Below, piece after piece: positions 9,020-17,952 of a DNA stretch of 64,000 bases. Below the pieces are notes generated by a model. That model was given only the letters and a program-made list of their open reading frames with translations. It was not told the origin of the DNA and searched no databases. The translations under genes were made by a program, and so were the position numbers. Position 1 is the first letter of the stretch. Each line of letters begins with the position of its first letter. This stretch comes from Caballeronia fortuita (GTDB lineage: Bacteria; Pseudomonadota; Gammaproteobacteria; Burkholderiales; Burkholderiaceae): positions 186,001-250,000 of the forward strand of contig NZ_FCNX02000006.1 in NCBI RefSeq assembly GCF_001544835.2. Reading direction: 5' to 3'.

Positions 9020-9498
9020 GCTGCTCCCAGAAGAAGATTCGTCGCCATGCGCTCGGTCCAGCCGCGGCTGAACGTCGGCCATGCATGCAGGCCCTTCAGA
9101 TATCGCAGCCGATACGCGACGAAGCGCAGCACGAAGCGCATCGGATCCGCGGCCTTCACGGCATCGACGGTATCGGGACCGAACTTGCCGTCTTCCTTCG
9201 CGCCCGATGCCTTCTGCATCCACAGCACGACGAGGCCGCCGTTGTAGTTCGCATCGAAAACCTGGAACGCCACGCGCGGATCGAATTCGTCGAGATGCAG
9301 CGGGTCCCAGTACTTCTGCTTCGCGATGCGCTTCGCGAGGTCGAGCGGCAAGTCCTTCATCGCGCCCGCATAGCCATAACCGCGCGCGACGCGCGCCGTC
9401 ACGCCCCACATCGTTTCGCCACCCGGGTCCGCCGGATGGAACGAGTAGCCGCCTTCGCTGCCTATCAGCGCCTGGAAGGCGTCATCGAAGTTGTTCAT
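9016..9498 (-). CDS. Glycoside hydrolase 108 family endolysin
   Basis: A 160-residue peptidoglycan hydrolase. The N-terminal GH108 signature GSEGGYSFHPADPGG contains the presumed catalytic Glu15, and the C-terminal half (DGKFGPDTVDAVKAADP) matches the PG_binding_3 domain that usually follows. No signal peptide is seen, so release to the cell wall would need the holin encoded just downstream. Proteins of this type cut glycan strands during phage or gene-transfer-agent lysis. No other phage genes are present in the window, so the pair is either a remnant or a domesticated lysis unit. Confidence 0.88.
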   Translation of the reverse strand: MNNFDDAFQALIGSEGGYSFHPADPGGETMWGVTARVARGYGYAGAMKDLPLDLAKRIAKQKYWDPLHLDEFDPRVAFQVFDANYNGGLVVLWMQKASGAKEDGKFGPDTVDAVKAADPMRFVLRFVAYRLRYLKGLHAWPTFSRGWTERMATNLLLGAA

Positions 9499-9910
9499 GG
9501 TGATCTCCTTGGCGCCTGCGCGTGCCGCCGGAAGCTCGCGAGAATCACACTGCGGCGCCGGAAGAAACGGGCCGGCACTCGAGGCGCCGGCCCGGTCGCG
9601 TCAAGCAGTGGCAGGCAGTCATGACGCGACGGCACAGCCTTATGCATCGGCTATGCCAGCGTGTGTATCGAAGGCGTTCGAGCCTTGTGCGGCAAGGCGC
9701 GCACGGCGCCATGAACATGCGCGCAAATAAGCGGACCGTCGCGCCCGCGCCAACGTTTTTTGCGTGCGCGTGTTCGTCTCGAACCAACATGCCTGGCTCA
9801 TTCGATGCTCATTGTCCGCGCCTACGATGCAACTCAACCGGGCGGCGCGTTCTTTCATCGACACCATCGCACTGCCCTTCGTTGACGACCTTTCATCGAG
9901 GAGTAATGCC
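9499..9910. other. 412-bp gap with one long hairpin
   Basis: No convincing gene lies between the endolysin and the TerB-like gene. A 9-bp perfect inverted repeat, CGGGCCGGC (9568-9576) with GCCGGCCCG (9586-9594), could end a minus-strand transcript, but only a poor T tract (TTTCTT) follows. The gap should also contain promoters for the two divergent flanking genes; I cannot place them with confidence. Confidence 0.5.
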
Positions 9911-10297
9911 ATGCGCCACTATCCATCGGACAGTCCCCGCGCGGCGGCGCGCATCGTCGTGATGTCGCTGATCGCGGACGGGCATATCGGCAGTGCGGAA
10001 ATCGAAGAGCTCGAACGGCGCGGCTTTTATGCGCGGCTCGGGCTTTATGCGGGCGAGTTGCACGAAGTCGTGCGCGAAGTCTGCGAAGACCTCACGCGAT
10101 GTTCGTATCTCACATGGGACGACGTGTGCCGCGTCGATCCGCATGTCTTGCAGCAACTCGCGCATGAAGTATCCGATGAACACATGCGGCGCAACGTGCT
10201 CATGCTGTGCGAATCGGCGGTGGTCGCGGACGGCGTCATGACCTGCACCGAAGCCGCCGTGATCGATACGGTGAAGCGCGCATGGCGCATGCACTGA
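9911..10297 (+). CDS. TerB-like domain protein
   Basis: A 128-residue all-helical protein resembling the TerB/DjlA N-terminal fold: acidic helices with IVVMSLIADGHIGSAEIEELERRG and CESAVVADGVMTCTEAAVIDTVKRAW, each containing the acidic turn (ADGxxxxxE) that in TerB binds metal ions. Function in this group is unclear; a role in stress or tellurite response is only a family label. ATG 9911 follows a GGAGT site. It is followed at 30 bases by a UspA-type gene on the same strand, suggesting joint expression under stress. Confidence 0.75.
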   Translation: MRHYPSDSPRAAARIVVMSLIADGHIGSAEIEELERRGFYARLGLYAGELHEVVREVCEDLTRCSYLTWDDVCRVDPHVLQQLAHEVSDEHMRRNVLMLCESAVVADGVMTCTEAAVIDTVKRAWRMH

Positions 10298-10326
10298 AAC
10301 GCGCGACATCGACTGGAGATGACATC

Positions 10327-10950
10327 ATGCAACAGCACATTCTTGTCGCAGTGGGACCGGATGGCAGCCATGCCGCGCTCGCGCTCGGCATTGCGCGGGC
10401 CCGCGAATGCAACGCGCGCCTCACGGCGCTTCACGTAGTGGATCGTGCGCCGTTCTGGGCGGTATCGTCCGCGCAATACGACTTCGGCGCGGCGCTCGCG
10501 CATGTCGACGAACTCGCGCGCGAAGTCGAGAAGCGCACATTGCAGGCGATACGCGCGTCGAGCATCAACGGCGTCTGCGTGACGATGGACCTGCCGTGCG
10601 GCACGACGCTCGCGCGCGTGATCGCACAGGCAGCGCGCGAGTTCGATGCAAATCTCATCGTGATCGGCCGCGCGCGTTCGACGCACTGGCGCTTCTGGGA
10701 AGAGCGCGTCGCCGATGCCGTGAGCCACTATAGCAATCGCCGCGTGCTGATCGCATCGAATCGTGCGGACTCTATGGACCATGCAGCGGGCTTTGAAGCG
10801 CGCTTTGAAGCGGGCGTTGAAACAAAAGCGACACCGTTACGTTTTACCATCGTCGATTCGACTCAGCGCACAACCACTTCACCGTACAGTTCGAGAGGAA
10901 GCTCGCCATGCCGGATCGCATCGTCAAACCGTCCCGACGCACCTTGCTGA
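10327..10950 (+). CDS. Universal stress protein (UspA family) with atypical C-terminal tail
   Basis: Residues 1 to about 145 form a UspA domain: ILVAVGPDGSHAALALGIA at the N-terminus and LIVIGRARSTHWRFWEERVADAVSHYSNRRVLIA at the end, although the usual G-2x-G-9x-G(S/T) nucleotide loop is not well kept. About 60 further residues follow that have no family match, start with a short tandem repeat (AGFE-ARFE-AGVE) and run 43 bases into the next gene. The tail may be real, or a mutation may have removed the original stop. It follows the TerB-like gene closely. Confidence 0.8.
   Translation: MQQHILVAVGPDGSHAALALGIARARECNARLTALHVVDRAPFWAVSSAQYDFGAALAHVDELAREVEKRTLQAIRASSINGVCVTMDLPCGTTLARVIAQAAREFDANLIVIGRARSTHWRFWEERVADAVSHYSNRRVLIASNRADSMDHAAGFEARFEAGVETKATPLRFTIVDSTQRTTTSPYSSRGSSPCRIASSNRPDAPC
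10787..10822 (+). repeat. Three tandem 12-bp units at the end of the usp gene
   Basis: Consecutive units CGGGCTTTGAAG, CGCGCTTTGAAG and CGGGCGTTGAAA encode AGFE, ARFE and AGVE. The array is in frame and marks the point where similarity to UspA ends. Confidence 0.7.
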
Positions 10951-12524
10951 AGGGTCTCGTATCCGGCACGGGGCTCGCGCTCACGGGCGCGGGTCTCGCC
11001 GATGCGCTCGCGCAAGGCGTCGCGCCCGCCGTCGTCACCGCCGACAAGCTGCGCCCGCAACTGCCCGGCGGCGTGATGAGCGGCGACGTCACCGCGACGA
11101 GCGGCATCGTGTGGAGCCGCGCGGATCGGCCTTCGCGCATGATCGTCGAGTATTCGACGAGCGAGCGCTTCACGACGTTTCAGCGGCGCATCGGACCGGC
11201 CGCGCTCGAAGGCAGCGACTTCACGGCGCGCATGGACCTGACCGGACTGCCACCCGGCGCCGATGTGTTCTATCGCGTGCGCTTTGCCGATCTCGTCGAT
11301 GGCAAGGCGTATAGCGAACCGGTGACGGGACGTCTGCGCACGGCATCGATCGATGCCAGCAAGCCCATCTGCTTCGTCTTTTCCGGCGATGAAGCGGGGC
11401 AGGGCTGGGGCATCAACGAACGCTTCGGCGGTTATCGCATCTATGAAGCGATGCGCCGTGAAGCGCCGGATTTCTTTATTCACCAGGGCGATCAGATCTA
11501 TGCGGACAGCGTGATCGAACCGGAAGTGAAGCTGCCCGACGGCACGATGTGGACGAACATCGTCACCGAAGGCAAGTCGCATGTCGCACAGACGCTCGAC
11601 GATTACCGCGCGGCCTTCGCCTACAACCAGCTCGACAAGAACAAGCGCCGCTTCGCCGCCGAAGTGCCGTTCCTCGTGCAATGGGACGATCACGAAGTGC
11701 GCAACAACTGGTATCCGGGTCAGGTGATCGGCGAAGCGGAAAAGCGTTACCAGACGCGTTCGATCAACCTGCTCGAGGCGCGCGCGAAGCAGGCGATGTT
11801 CGAATACAACCCGTATCGCATCAATCAACTCGATCCGGAACAGGTGTATCGCGGCTTTCAGTTCGGCCCGCTGCTCGACGTGTTCATGCTCGACGAGCGT
11901 TCGTATCGCGGTGCGAATTCGCCGAACAGGCAGACGCGTCTCGATGCCGGTTCGGCGTTTCTCGGCTCGCAACAAACGGCGTGGCTGAAGGCATCGCTGA
12001 AGGCGTCGCGTGCGACGTGGAAGGTCATCGCGAGCGATATGCCGATCTCGCTCGTCGTGCCCGATGCGAACCCCGACGTGCCCAAAGGCAACTACGAGGC
12101 ATGGGCCAACGCGGACAATGGCGCGCCGTCCGGCCGCGAACTGGAGCTTGCCGACATCCTGCGCTTCATCAAGCAGGAAGACATCAAGAACGTCGTGTGG
12201 ATCACGGCGGACGTGCACTACGCCCAAGCGGCGCATTACGATCCGTCGCGCGCGAAGTTCACGGAGTTCAAGCCGTTCTGGGAATTCGTCGGCGGTCCGA
12301 TCAACGCGGGCACGTTCGGACCGAACGATCTCGACATGACCTTCGGCCCGGAACTGCGCTATGTGAGCGTGCCGAAGGACAATCCGCAGAACCGTTCGCC
12401 CGCGGCCATGCAGCAGTTTTACGGCCGCGCGAAGATCGATCCGGCGAGCCGCGCGCTGACCGTTTCACTGCACGATCTCGACGGCAAGCCGCTCTACGAA
12501 GTAAAGCTCGACGTCGAAGCGTGA
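10908..12524 (+). CDS. phoD: Alkaline phosphatase D family protein
   Basis: A 538-residue PhoD-type metallophosphatase/phosphodiesterase. The N-terminus has a twin-arginine signal (SRRTLLKGLVSGTGLALTGAG) ending near ALAQG, so it should be folded and exported through Tat. An N-terminal PhoD_N domain (GGVMSGDVTATSGIVWSRADRP) is followed by the catalytic domain with HQGDQIYAD near residue 192, WDDHEVRNNW near 259 and ADVHYAQAAHYDP near 430, which supply metal ligands. It would release phosphate from phosphoesters outside the cytoplasm. It overlaps the tail of the usp gene by 43 bases. No Pho box was recognised upstream. Confidence 0.93.
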   Translation: MPDRIVKPSRRTLLKGLVSGTGLALTGAGLADALAQGVAPAVVTADKLRPQLPGGVMSGDVTATSGIVWSRADRPSRMIVEYSTSERFTTFQRRIGPAALEGSDFTARMDLTGLPPGADVFYRVRFADLVDGKAYSEPVTGRLRTASIDASKPICFVFSGDEAGQGWGINERFGGYRIYEAMRREAPDFFIHQGDQIYADSVIEPEVKLPDGTMWTNIVTEGKSHVAQTLDDYRAAFAYNQLDKNKRRFAAEVPFLVQWDDHEVRNNWYPGQVIGEAEKRYQTRSINLLEARAKQAMFEYNPYRINQLDPEQVYRGFQFGPLLDVFMLDERSYRGANSPNRQTRLDAGSAFLGSQQTAWLKASLKASRATWKVIASDMPISLVVPDANPDVPKGNYEAWANADNGAPSGRELELADILRFIKQEDIKNVVWITADVHYAQAAHYDPSRAKFTEFKPFWEFVGGPINAGTFGPNDLDMTFGPELRYVSVPKDNPQNRSPAAMQQFYGRAKIDPASRALTVSLHDLDGKPLYEVKLDVEA

Positions 12525-12531
12525 GTGCGGT

Positions 12532-13134
12532 CTAGGCGGCGAGCTTCGCCGCCAGTTCGGCGACGTGCTTGCCCTGATAGCGCGCGATATCCAGTTCGTT
12601 CTGCGACGGCTGGCGGCTGCCGTCCGACGACGCGAGCGTGGTCGCGCCGTAGGGCGTGCCGCCGGACACTTCGCTCATGTTGGTGAGGCCCGCGCACGCA
12701 TACGGCACGCCGACGATCACCATGCCGTGATGCAAAAGCGTCGTATGGAACGATGTGATCGTGGTCTCCTGGCCGCCGTGTTGCGAAGCCGTCGACGAAA
12801 ATACGCTGCCGATCTTGCCGACGAGCGCGCCTTTCACCCACAGTCCGCCCGTCTGGTCGAGAAAGGTGCGCATCTGGCCGGCCATGTTGCCGAAGCGAGT
12901 GGGCGTGCCGAAGATGATCGCGTCGTAATCGGCGAGTTCGTCGACGGTCGCGACCGGCGCCTGTTGATCGAGCTTGACGCCGATCTTCGCGGCCTGATCG
13001 GCGGGAATGGTTTCGGGCACCCGCTTGAGCGTAACTTCCGTGCCCGCGACGCCGCGCGCGCCTTCGGCTATCGCCTGAGCCATCGTTTCGACGTGGCCGT
13101 ACATCGAATAATAGAGAACCAGAACTTTCGCCAT
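12532..13134 (-). CDS. wrbA: NAD(P)H:quinone oxidoreductase WrbA
   Basis: A 200-residue flavodoxin-like protein beginning [19 protein letters not shown], the WrbA FMN phosphate loop, with [24 protein letters not shown] and [26 protein letters not shown] as further flavin-site segments. WrbA proteins reduce quinones by two electrons and protect against quinone redox cycling. ATG 13134 has an AAGGA site; the longer open frame reaches into the neighbouring region and is not supported. It converges on phoD with only seven bases between the stops. Confidence 0.95.
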   Translation of the reverse strand: MAKVLVLYYSMYGHVETMAQAIAEGARGVAGTEVTLKRVPETIPADQAAKIGVKLDQQAPVATVDELADYDAIIFGTPTRFGNMAGQMRTFLDQTGGLWVKGALVGKIGSVFSSTASQHGGQETTITSFHTTLLHHGMVIVGVPYACAGLTNMSEVSGGTPYGATTLASSDGSRQPSQNELDIARYQGKHVAELAAKLAA

Positions 13135-13290
13135 GATGTGTCCTTGTGAGAGGGGCGGGTGCGCATTCAAAGATAGCATCGGCGAGTGCATACGCAAGTA
13201 ACTGGCCTGCCCGGGAAAATGCGAAGCGTTCATGGACGCGTGCGCATTGGCTGACGACACTGTCGAACCCGACACCGGAGACGCAACGTC

Positions 13291-13929
13291 ATGAACGGCC
13301 ACGCCTTGCTCAGCGCGAATCTGCTCATCGCTTATTCGGCGTATTTCGTCGGCACGGCGAGTCCCGGACCGAGCAATCTCGCGATCATGTCGATCGCGAG
13401 CACGTCGGGGCGGCGCGCGGCCTTCGCGTTCGCGGCGGGCGTGATGTCCGGCTCCTTTTTCTGGGCGATGCTCGCCGCGCTCGGCCTTTCCGCCGCGCTG
13501 ACGGCGTATTCGGGCTTTCTCGCCGGCGTGAAGATCTGCGGCGGGCTGTATCTTCTATGGCTCGCGTTCAAATCGGGACGCGCGGCGTTCAAGCCGCCGC
13601 TGCGCGCGTCGTCGGCCGGCGCGCGGGTCCAGAGCGTTCGCAAGCTGTATACGCGTGGCGCATTGCTGCATCTCACCAATCCGAAAGCGATTCTCGTGTG
13701 GATGTCGGTGGCGGCGCTCGGATCGTCGGCGGGCGAAGGGGCGGGACATATGCTCGTCGTCGTCGCGGGATGTCTGTGCATCGGCGTGTGCGTGTTCGGC
13801 AGCTATGCCGCGCTCTTCTCGATGGCCGCCGCGCGGCGTATCTACACGCGCATCCAGCGCGGCCTCGACGCGTGTCTCGCGCTCGCGTTCGGACTGGCGG
13901 GCCTGCGTCTGCTGACGTCGCGCGTGTAG
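13291..13929 (+). CDS. LysE/RhtB family translocator
   Basis: A 212-residue membrane protein with about six hydrophobic segments. The first contains the family signature [26 protein letters not shown], and [10 protein letters not shown] is the second conserved block. The family exports amino acids such as lysine, homoserine or threonine. It is divergent from wrbA with 156 bases between the starts and is followed by a FUSC-type gene on the same strand. Substrate cannot be assigned. Confidence 0.92.
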   Translation: MNGHALLSANLLIAYSAYFVGTASPGPSNLAIMSIASTSGRRAAFAFAAGVMSGSFFWAMLAALGLSAALTAYSGFLAGVKICGGLYLLWLAFKSGRAAFKPPLRASSAGARVQSVRKLYTRGALLHLTNPKAILVWMSVAALGSSAGEGAGHMLVVVAGCLCIGVCVFGSYAALFSMAAARRIYTRIQRGLDACLALAFGLAGLRLLTSRV

Positions 13930-14017
13930 CGGATTTGCCGCACTTTTTCGGTTCGGCTTTGCATCCGGGCGATCGGCGGCTACGCTCGATCCAGACGTCC
14001 GAACCGACCCTGGAACG

Positions 14018-15316
14018 ATGCCGACCGACGATCCTCCCCGAAGCGCCCGTCCGCTATCGCACGAAAGCGCCGCCGCCGCCGCCGTGGGCGAATTCATGCA
14101 CATGGTCCGCGACGCATTCGCCGCGCTCGGGCGCGAACTCATCGCGATCAGACCGACGCCCGCGCGCGCGCTCTTCGCCACGCAGGCGATGCTGTCCGTC
14201 GGGCTTGCCGTCGCGCTCGCCTACGCTTTCCATCTGAGCAACATCTGGTGGGCCGCGATCAGCGGCTTCGCGGTGATGCAGTCGAAGTTCTCGGCGTGCG
14301 CGCAGCGCGGCGTGCATCGCGTGGTCGGCACGATCGCGGGCGCGCTGATCGGCGCGGTGGCCGGCTCCATCATCGGCGATGTGCCGTGGATCTTCGTGCC
14401 GCTGCTCGGGGCGATCGTCGGCATGTCGGTGTTTCGCGCGCTCGTCTCGGACGCGGGCTACGCGTGGGTGCTCGGCGGCGTGACCGCGCTGATGGTGACC
14501 TTCGAGGCGCATCGGCTCGTGTCGGCGGGCGCGACGGCGTCGTTCGCGCTCTTGCGCGTCGCGGAAGTGATCGTCGGGACGGTGGCGTGCGTGGGCGTGT
14601 CGGCGCTCTTTCATGCGGGCGTGCAGCACTATCGGAAGACGCGCGGGGCGCGGCCGGTGCCGCGCGCGCAGGCGGCATCGACGGTAGACAGAGTCGATGG
14701 CGTCAACGCGCAAAGCGTGACCGTGATGCCTTCCGATGCCGCCCAGGCCGTGCAGGCGCTCGATGCGGCGCATGTCGCGGGCGCCGCGCAAATCGCCCTC
14801 GCGATGCGCAAGCGTCTCGCGTGGCAAGGCGCGTGGTCGGTGATGATCCTCGCGTCGCTCGCCTATGCATGGAATCTGCCCGGCTTCGCGCAGTCGATGG
14901 TGACCGCGGTCGCCGTGCTGATCCTGCCCGCATCGGCGCTCGGCAAGCCGACGAACAAGCCCGTTGCGGAACGCATGATTCAGCGTTTCATCGGCTGTCT
15001 GCTCGCGGGTGCGGTGAGTCTCGCGCTGCTGCCGTTACTCGGCGACAACCCGCTCGCCTGCATGATTGCGCTATGCGCAGGCGTGTGGATCGGCTGTCAC
15101 GTGCAGACGGGAACGCAAGGCGCAAGCTATGTCGGACGGCAGTTCTGCATCGCGTTCATCATGGTGTTCGTGCAGGATCACCATTGGTCGTCCGATCCGA
15201 TGCCCGCGCTGATGCGGCTCGAAGGCATTCTGGCGGGAATCGTTGTGTTGTCGGCGGTGATGGCGGCGGGCGCGGCGTGGGCCTCGAAACGAGCGCCGCG
15301 CGCCGCGATGCGTTGA
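14018..15316 (+). CDS. FUSC family membrane protein (aromatic acid/fusaric acid exporter-like)
   Basis: A 432-residue protein with two sets of about five membrane segments, residues ~45-185 and ~265-415, joined by a soluble linker. Repeated elements such as WWAAISGFAVMQSKF with RGVHRVVGTIAGALIGAVAG, and later MIQRFIGCLLAGAVSLALLPLL, match the FUSC fold found in fusaric acid and aromatic carboxylate efflux pumps. No membrane-fusion partner gene is adjacent, so it may act alone or with one encoded elsewhere. It converges on zwf with 15 bases between the stops. Confidence 0.85.
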   Translation: MPTDDPPRSARPLSHESAAAAAVGEFMHMVRDAFAALGRELIAIRPTPARALFATQAMLSVGLAVALAYAFHLSNIWWAAISGFAVMQSKFSACAQRGVHRVVGTIAGALIGAVAGSIIGDVPWIFVPLLGAIVGMSVFRALVSDAGYAWVLGGVTALMVTFEAHRLVSAGATASFALLRVAEVIVGTVACVGVSALFHAGVQHYRKTRGARPVPRAQAASTVDRVDGVNAQSVTVMPSDAAQAVQALDAAHVAGAAQIALAMRKRLAWQGAWSVMILASLAYAWNLPGFAQSMVTAVAVLILPASALGKPTNKPVAERMIQRFIGCLLAGAVSLALLPLLGDNPLACMIALCAGVWIGCHVQTGTQGASYVGRQFCIAFIMVFVQDHHWSSDPMPALMRLEGILAGIVVLSAVMAAGAAWASKRAPRAAMR

Positions 15317-15331
15317 AGCCGCTTCAGCGCA

Positions 15332-16807
15332 TCAAGCTTCTTCCGCCCAGGCGAGATTCTCCCGCGCCATCAACGCGCTCGACGCCGCCGGTCCGAATGT
15401 CCCCGCCGTATAACCGCGCGGACGGTCGCCCAGTTCCTTCCAGCCGTTCAGAATCGGCTCGACCCACGTCCATGCCGCTTCCAGCTCGTCGCGGCGCATG
15501 AAGTGCGTGAGACGGCCGCGAATCACGTCGATGAGCAGGCGCTCGTACGCCTCCGCGCGCCGCTGCGTCATGGCCTGCTGCAAGTCGAGATTGAGCGTGA
15601 CCGGCTGCATGTGCATGCCGCTGCCCGGCTCCTTCGCCATCATCTGAAGCTGGATCGACTCTTCGGGCTGCAGCGTGATCGTCAGGCGGTTGCCGTAGTG
15701 ACGCGGGCCATCGGGAATGATCGAGAACGGCAGGTCCGCAAAGTCGATGACGATCTCCGAGCGGCGATTCTGCATGCGCTTGCCGGTGCGCAGGAAGAAC
15801 GGCACGTTGGCCCAGCGCCAGTTGTTGATATGCGCGCGCAACGCGACGAACGTTTCCGCGCGGCTGTCGGCGGGGACGTTCTGCTCTTCGAGATAACCCT
15901 TCACCGCCTCGCCGCCGACCGCGCCCGCCGTGTACTGGCCGCGCACGGTGTCGCGGGCGATATCGGCGACGCTCATCGGCCGCAGCGACTTGAGCACCTT
16001 CAGCTTCTCGTCGCGCACGGCGTCCGGATCGAGCGATACCGGCGGCTCCATCGCCACGATGCACAACAGTTGCAGCAAGTGGTTCTGCACCATGTCGCGC
16101 AGGGCGCCCGTGTGATCGTAGAAGCCCGCGCGGCTGCCGACGCCCACCGTCTCCGACACCGTGATCTGCACGCTCTTGATGTACGGCGCCTGCCACAGCG
16201 GGCCGAAGATCGCATTGCCGAAGCGCAGCACCATCAGGTTCTGCACGGTTTCCTTGCCGAGATAATGGTCGATGCGATAGATCTGCTCTTCCTTGAAGTG
16301 CTTGCCGACCGCATCGTTGATGGCGCGCGCCGACGCGAGATCGTGGCCCAGCGGCTTCTCGAGCACGACGCGCGCGTGATCGTCAAGGATGCCGGCGGTA
16401 TCGAGGTTTTCGCAGATGGTCACGAACAGTTCCGGCGACGTCGACAGATACAGCACGCGTTGCGAGCCGGGGCGCACGGCCTGCGCGAGACGCTGGAAAT
16501 CGCCCGGATTTTCGACGTCGACACGCACGTAGTCGAAGAGCGCGAGAAATTTATCCCACGACTGCGCATCGAACACCTTGGCGTCGATGAACGGACGCGC
16601 CTGCTCTTCCATGAAGTTCTTGAGGTAATCCTCGCGCGTCCAGTCCTTGCGGCCGATCGCGAGAATGCGCGTCTCGGCGGGCAGGTTGCAGTGCGTGTGC
16701 GCCATGTAGAGCGCCGGCAGCAGCTTGCGCGCCGCCAGGTCTCCGCCGCCGCCGAAGATGATCATGTCGAGCGGGCGTTCATTCGAGGGAGAAGTTGGAT
16801 TCGTCAT
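15332..16807 (-). CDS. zwf: Glucose-6-phosphate 1-dehydrogenase
   Basis: A 491-residue G6PDH of standard length. The NADP-binding GGGGDLAARKLLPALY lies near residue 17, the active-site signature RIDHYLGKE near 178, and the C-terminal alpha/beta domain is complete. It oxidises glucose-6-phosphate to 6-phosphogluconolactone, feeding the Entner-Doudoroff and pentose phosphate routes and supplying NADPH. Unlike many relatives, no pgl, edd or hexR gene is adjacent; the upstream same-strand neighbour is a LysR gene 176 bases away. Confidence 0.96.
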   Translation of the reverse strand: MTNPTSPSNERPLDMIIFGGGGDLAARKLLPALYMAHTHCNLPAETRILAIGRKDWTREDYLKNFMEEQARPFIDAKVFDAQSWDKFLALFDYVRVDVENPGDFQRLAQAVRPGSQRVLYLSTSPELFVTICENLDTAGILDDHARVVLEKPLGHDLASARAINDAVGKHFKEEQIYRIDHYLGKETVQNLMVLRFGNAIFGPLWQAPYIKSVQITVSETVGVGSRAGFYDHTGALRDMVQNHLLQLLCIVAMEPPVSLDPDAVRDEKLKVLKSLRPMSVADIARDTVRGQYTAGAVGGEAVKGYLEEQNVPADSRAETFVALRAHINNWRWANVPFFLRTGKRMQNRRSEIVIDFADLPFSIIPDGPRHYGNRLTITLQPEESIQLQMMAKEPGSGMHMQPVTLNLDLQQAMTQRRAEAYERLLIDVIRGRLTHFMRRDELEAAWTWVEPILNGWKELGDRPRGYTAGTFGPAASSALMARENLAWAEEA

Positions 16808-16983
16808 GGTGCGTGAGCCGATAAAGGTTCAGGAAAAGCCGAAAGCGCGGGCGATCGGTGCGATCGTTCGAGACAGCTATGTTGCATGTTTTGCCGGCAT
16901 TTTGCACGGCAGTCGTGCTAACGGCCGTTCGATTTGCCGGGCGATGAACGATTTGTCACCGATGGCGCGGCTGTTTAGCGCGT

Positions 16984-17883
16984 TCATTGCAACGAATCGT
17001 CCGCGCGCAGCGTGGCCACGGCGAGATCGAGGAACGCGCGCACCTTCTGCGTGACGTGGCGGCCCTCGCGATGCACGAGATGAATCGGCAAGGGCGGCGG
17101 CTCGAACTCTGGCAGCACGATGGCGAGCCGCCCATCGCTCACGTGCTGCGCGACCTGATACGACATCAGCCGCGCGATGCCGAAATCCGCGAGCGCGGCG
17201 GCGATGGCCGAATCGTTGGTCGTCGTCGTGAAGCGCGCGTGCGAGCGCACGAGGATTTGCCGCTCGCCATCGTAGAGACGCCATTCCGGCGATGTCGACG
17301 CGCCCGTCGACGCGATGACGACATGATCCGCGAGCTCGTCTGGATGACGCGGCGTACCGTGCGCCGCCAGATACGCGGGCGATGCGCAAAGCACGCGCCG
17401 CACGCGCCCGACGTTGATCGCCTGCAACGACGAGTCCGGCAGTTGTGCGATACGCACCGCCACGTCGATGCCCTCGTCGACGAGATTCACGACGCGATCG
17501 ACGAACCAGCAGTTCGCATCGGCTTCGGGGTAACGGCGCAGATAGTCGAGAACGATCGGCGTGACGTGCAGCCGGCCGAACATCACCGGCGCGGTGATCG
17601 AAAGCAGGCCGCGCGGCGACGAATGCGTGCCGGTCGCGGAAAGTTCGGCGTTATCGATTTCGCCGAGAATGCGGCGGCAGTCCTCGAAGTAGCCGCTGCC
17701 CGCGTCGGTGAGACGCACGACGCGCGTCGTGCGCGTGAGCAGGCGCACGCCCAGATGTTCCTCGAGTTCCGTCACGACGCGGCTCACGACGGATGGCGAC
17801 ACGTCGAGCTTGCGCGCCGCCGATGCGAAGCCGCCGGTTTCGACCACCGTGACGAAGGTCGTCATTGCCTGTAAACGGTCCAT
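16984..17883 (-). CDS. LysR family transcriptional regulator
   Basis: A 299-residue LysR protein: MDRLQAMTTFVTVVETGGF with helix-turn-helix SAARKLDVSPSVVSRVVTELEEHLG, followed by an effector domain. ATG 17883 fits the family start; the frame extends 22 codons upstream without similarity. It lies on the same strand downstream of the large flavoprotein fusion (69 bases after that stop) and upstream of zwf, so it may be cotranscribed with the GST/fusion genes or control them. Confidence 0.93.
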   Translation of the reverse strand: MDRLQAMTTFVTVVETGGFASAARKLDVSPSVVSRVVTELEEHLGVRLLTRTTRVVRLTDAGSGYFEDCRRILGEIDNAELSATGTHSSPRGLLSITAPVMFGRLHVTPIVLDYLRRYPEADANCWFVDRVVNLVDEGIDVAVRIAQLPDSSLQAINVGRVRRVLCASPAYLAAHGTPRHPDELADHVVIASTGASTSPEWRLYDGERQILVRSHARFTTTTNDSAIAAALADFGIARLMSYQVAQHVSDGRLAIVLPEFEPPPLPIHLVHREGRHVTQKVRAFLDLAVATLRADDSLQ

Positions 17884-17952
17884 GAGAATGCACGGCGTGC
17901 GGCCTTGAAAGATGCCGTGCATTCTCGGGGATATGCGCGCGAGGCACAATCG

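Noticed and set aside
9568..9594. Long GC hairpin as a terminator
   Set aside because: The stem is strong but the following T tract is poor and no gene on that strand ends just upstream.
16808..16983. HexR-like operator upstream of zwf
   Set aside because: I looked for a palindromic HexR-type site in the gap and saw none that I could support.
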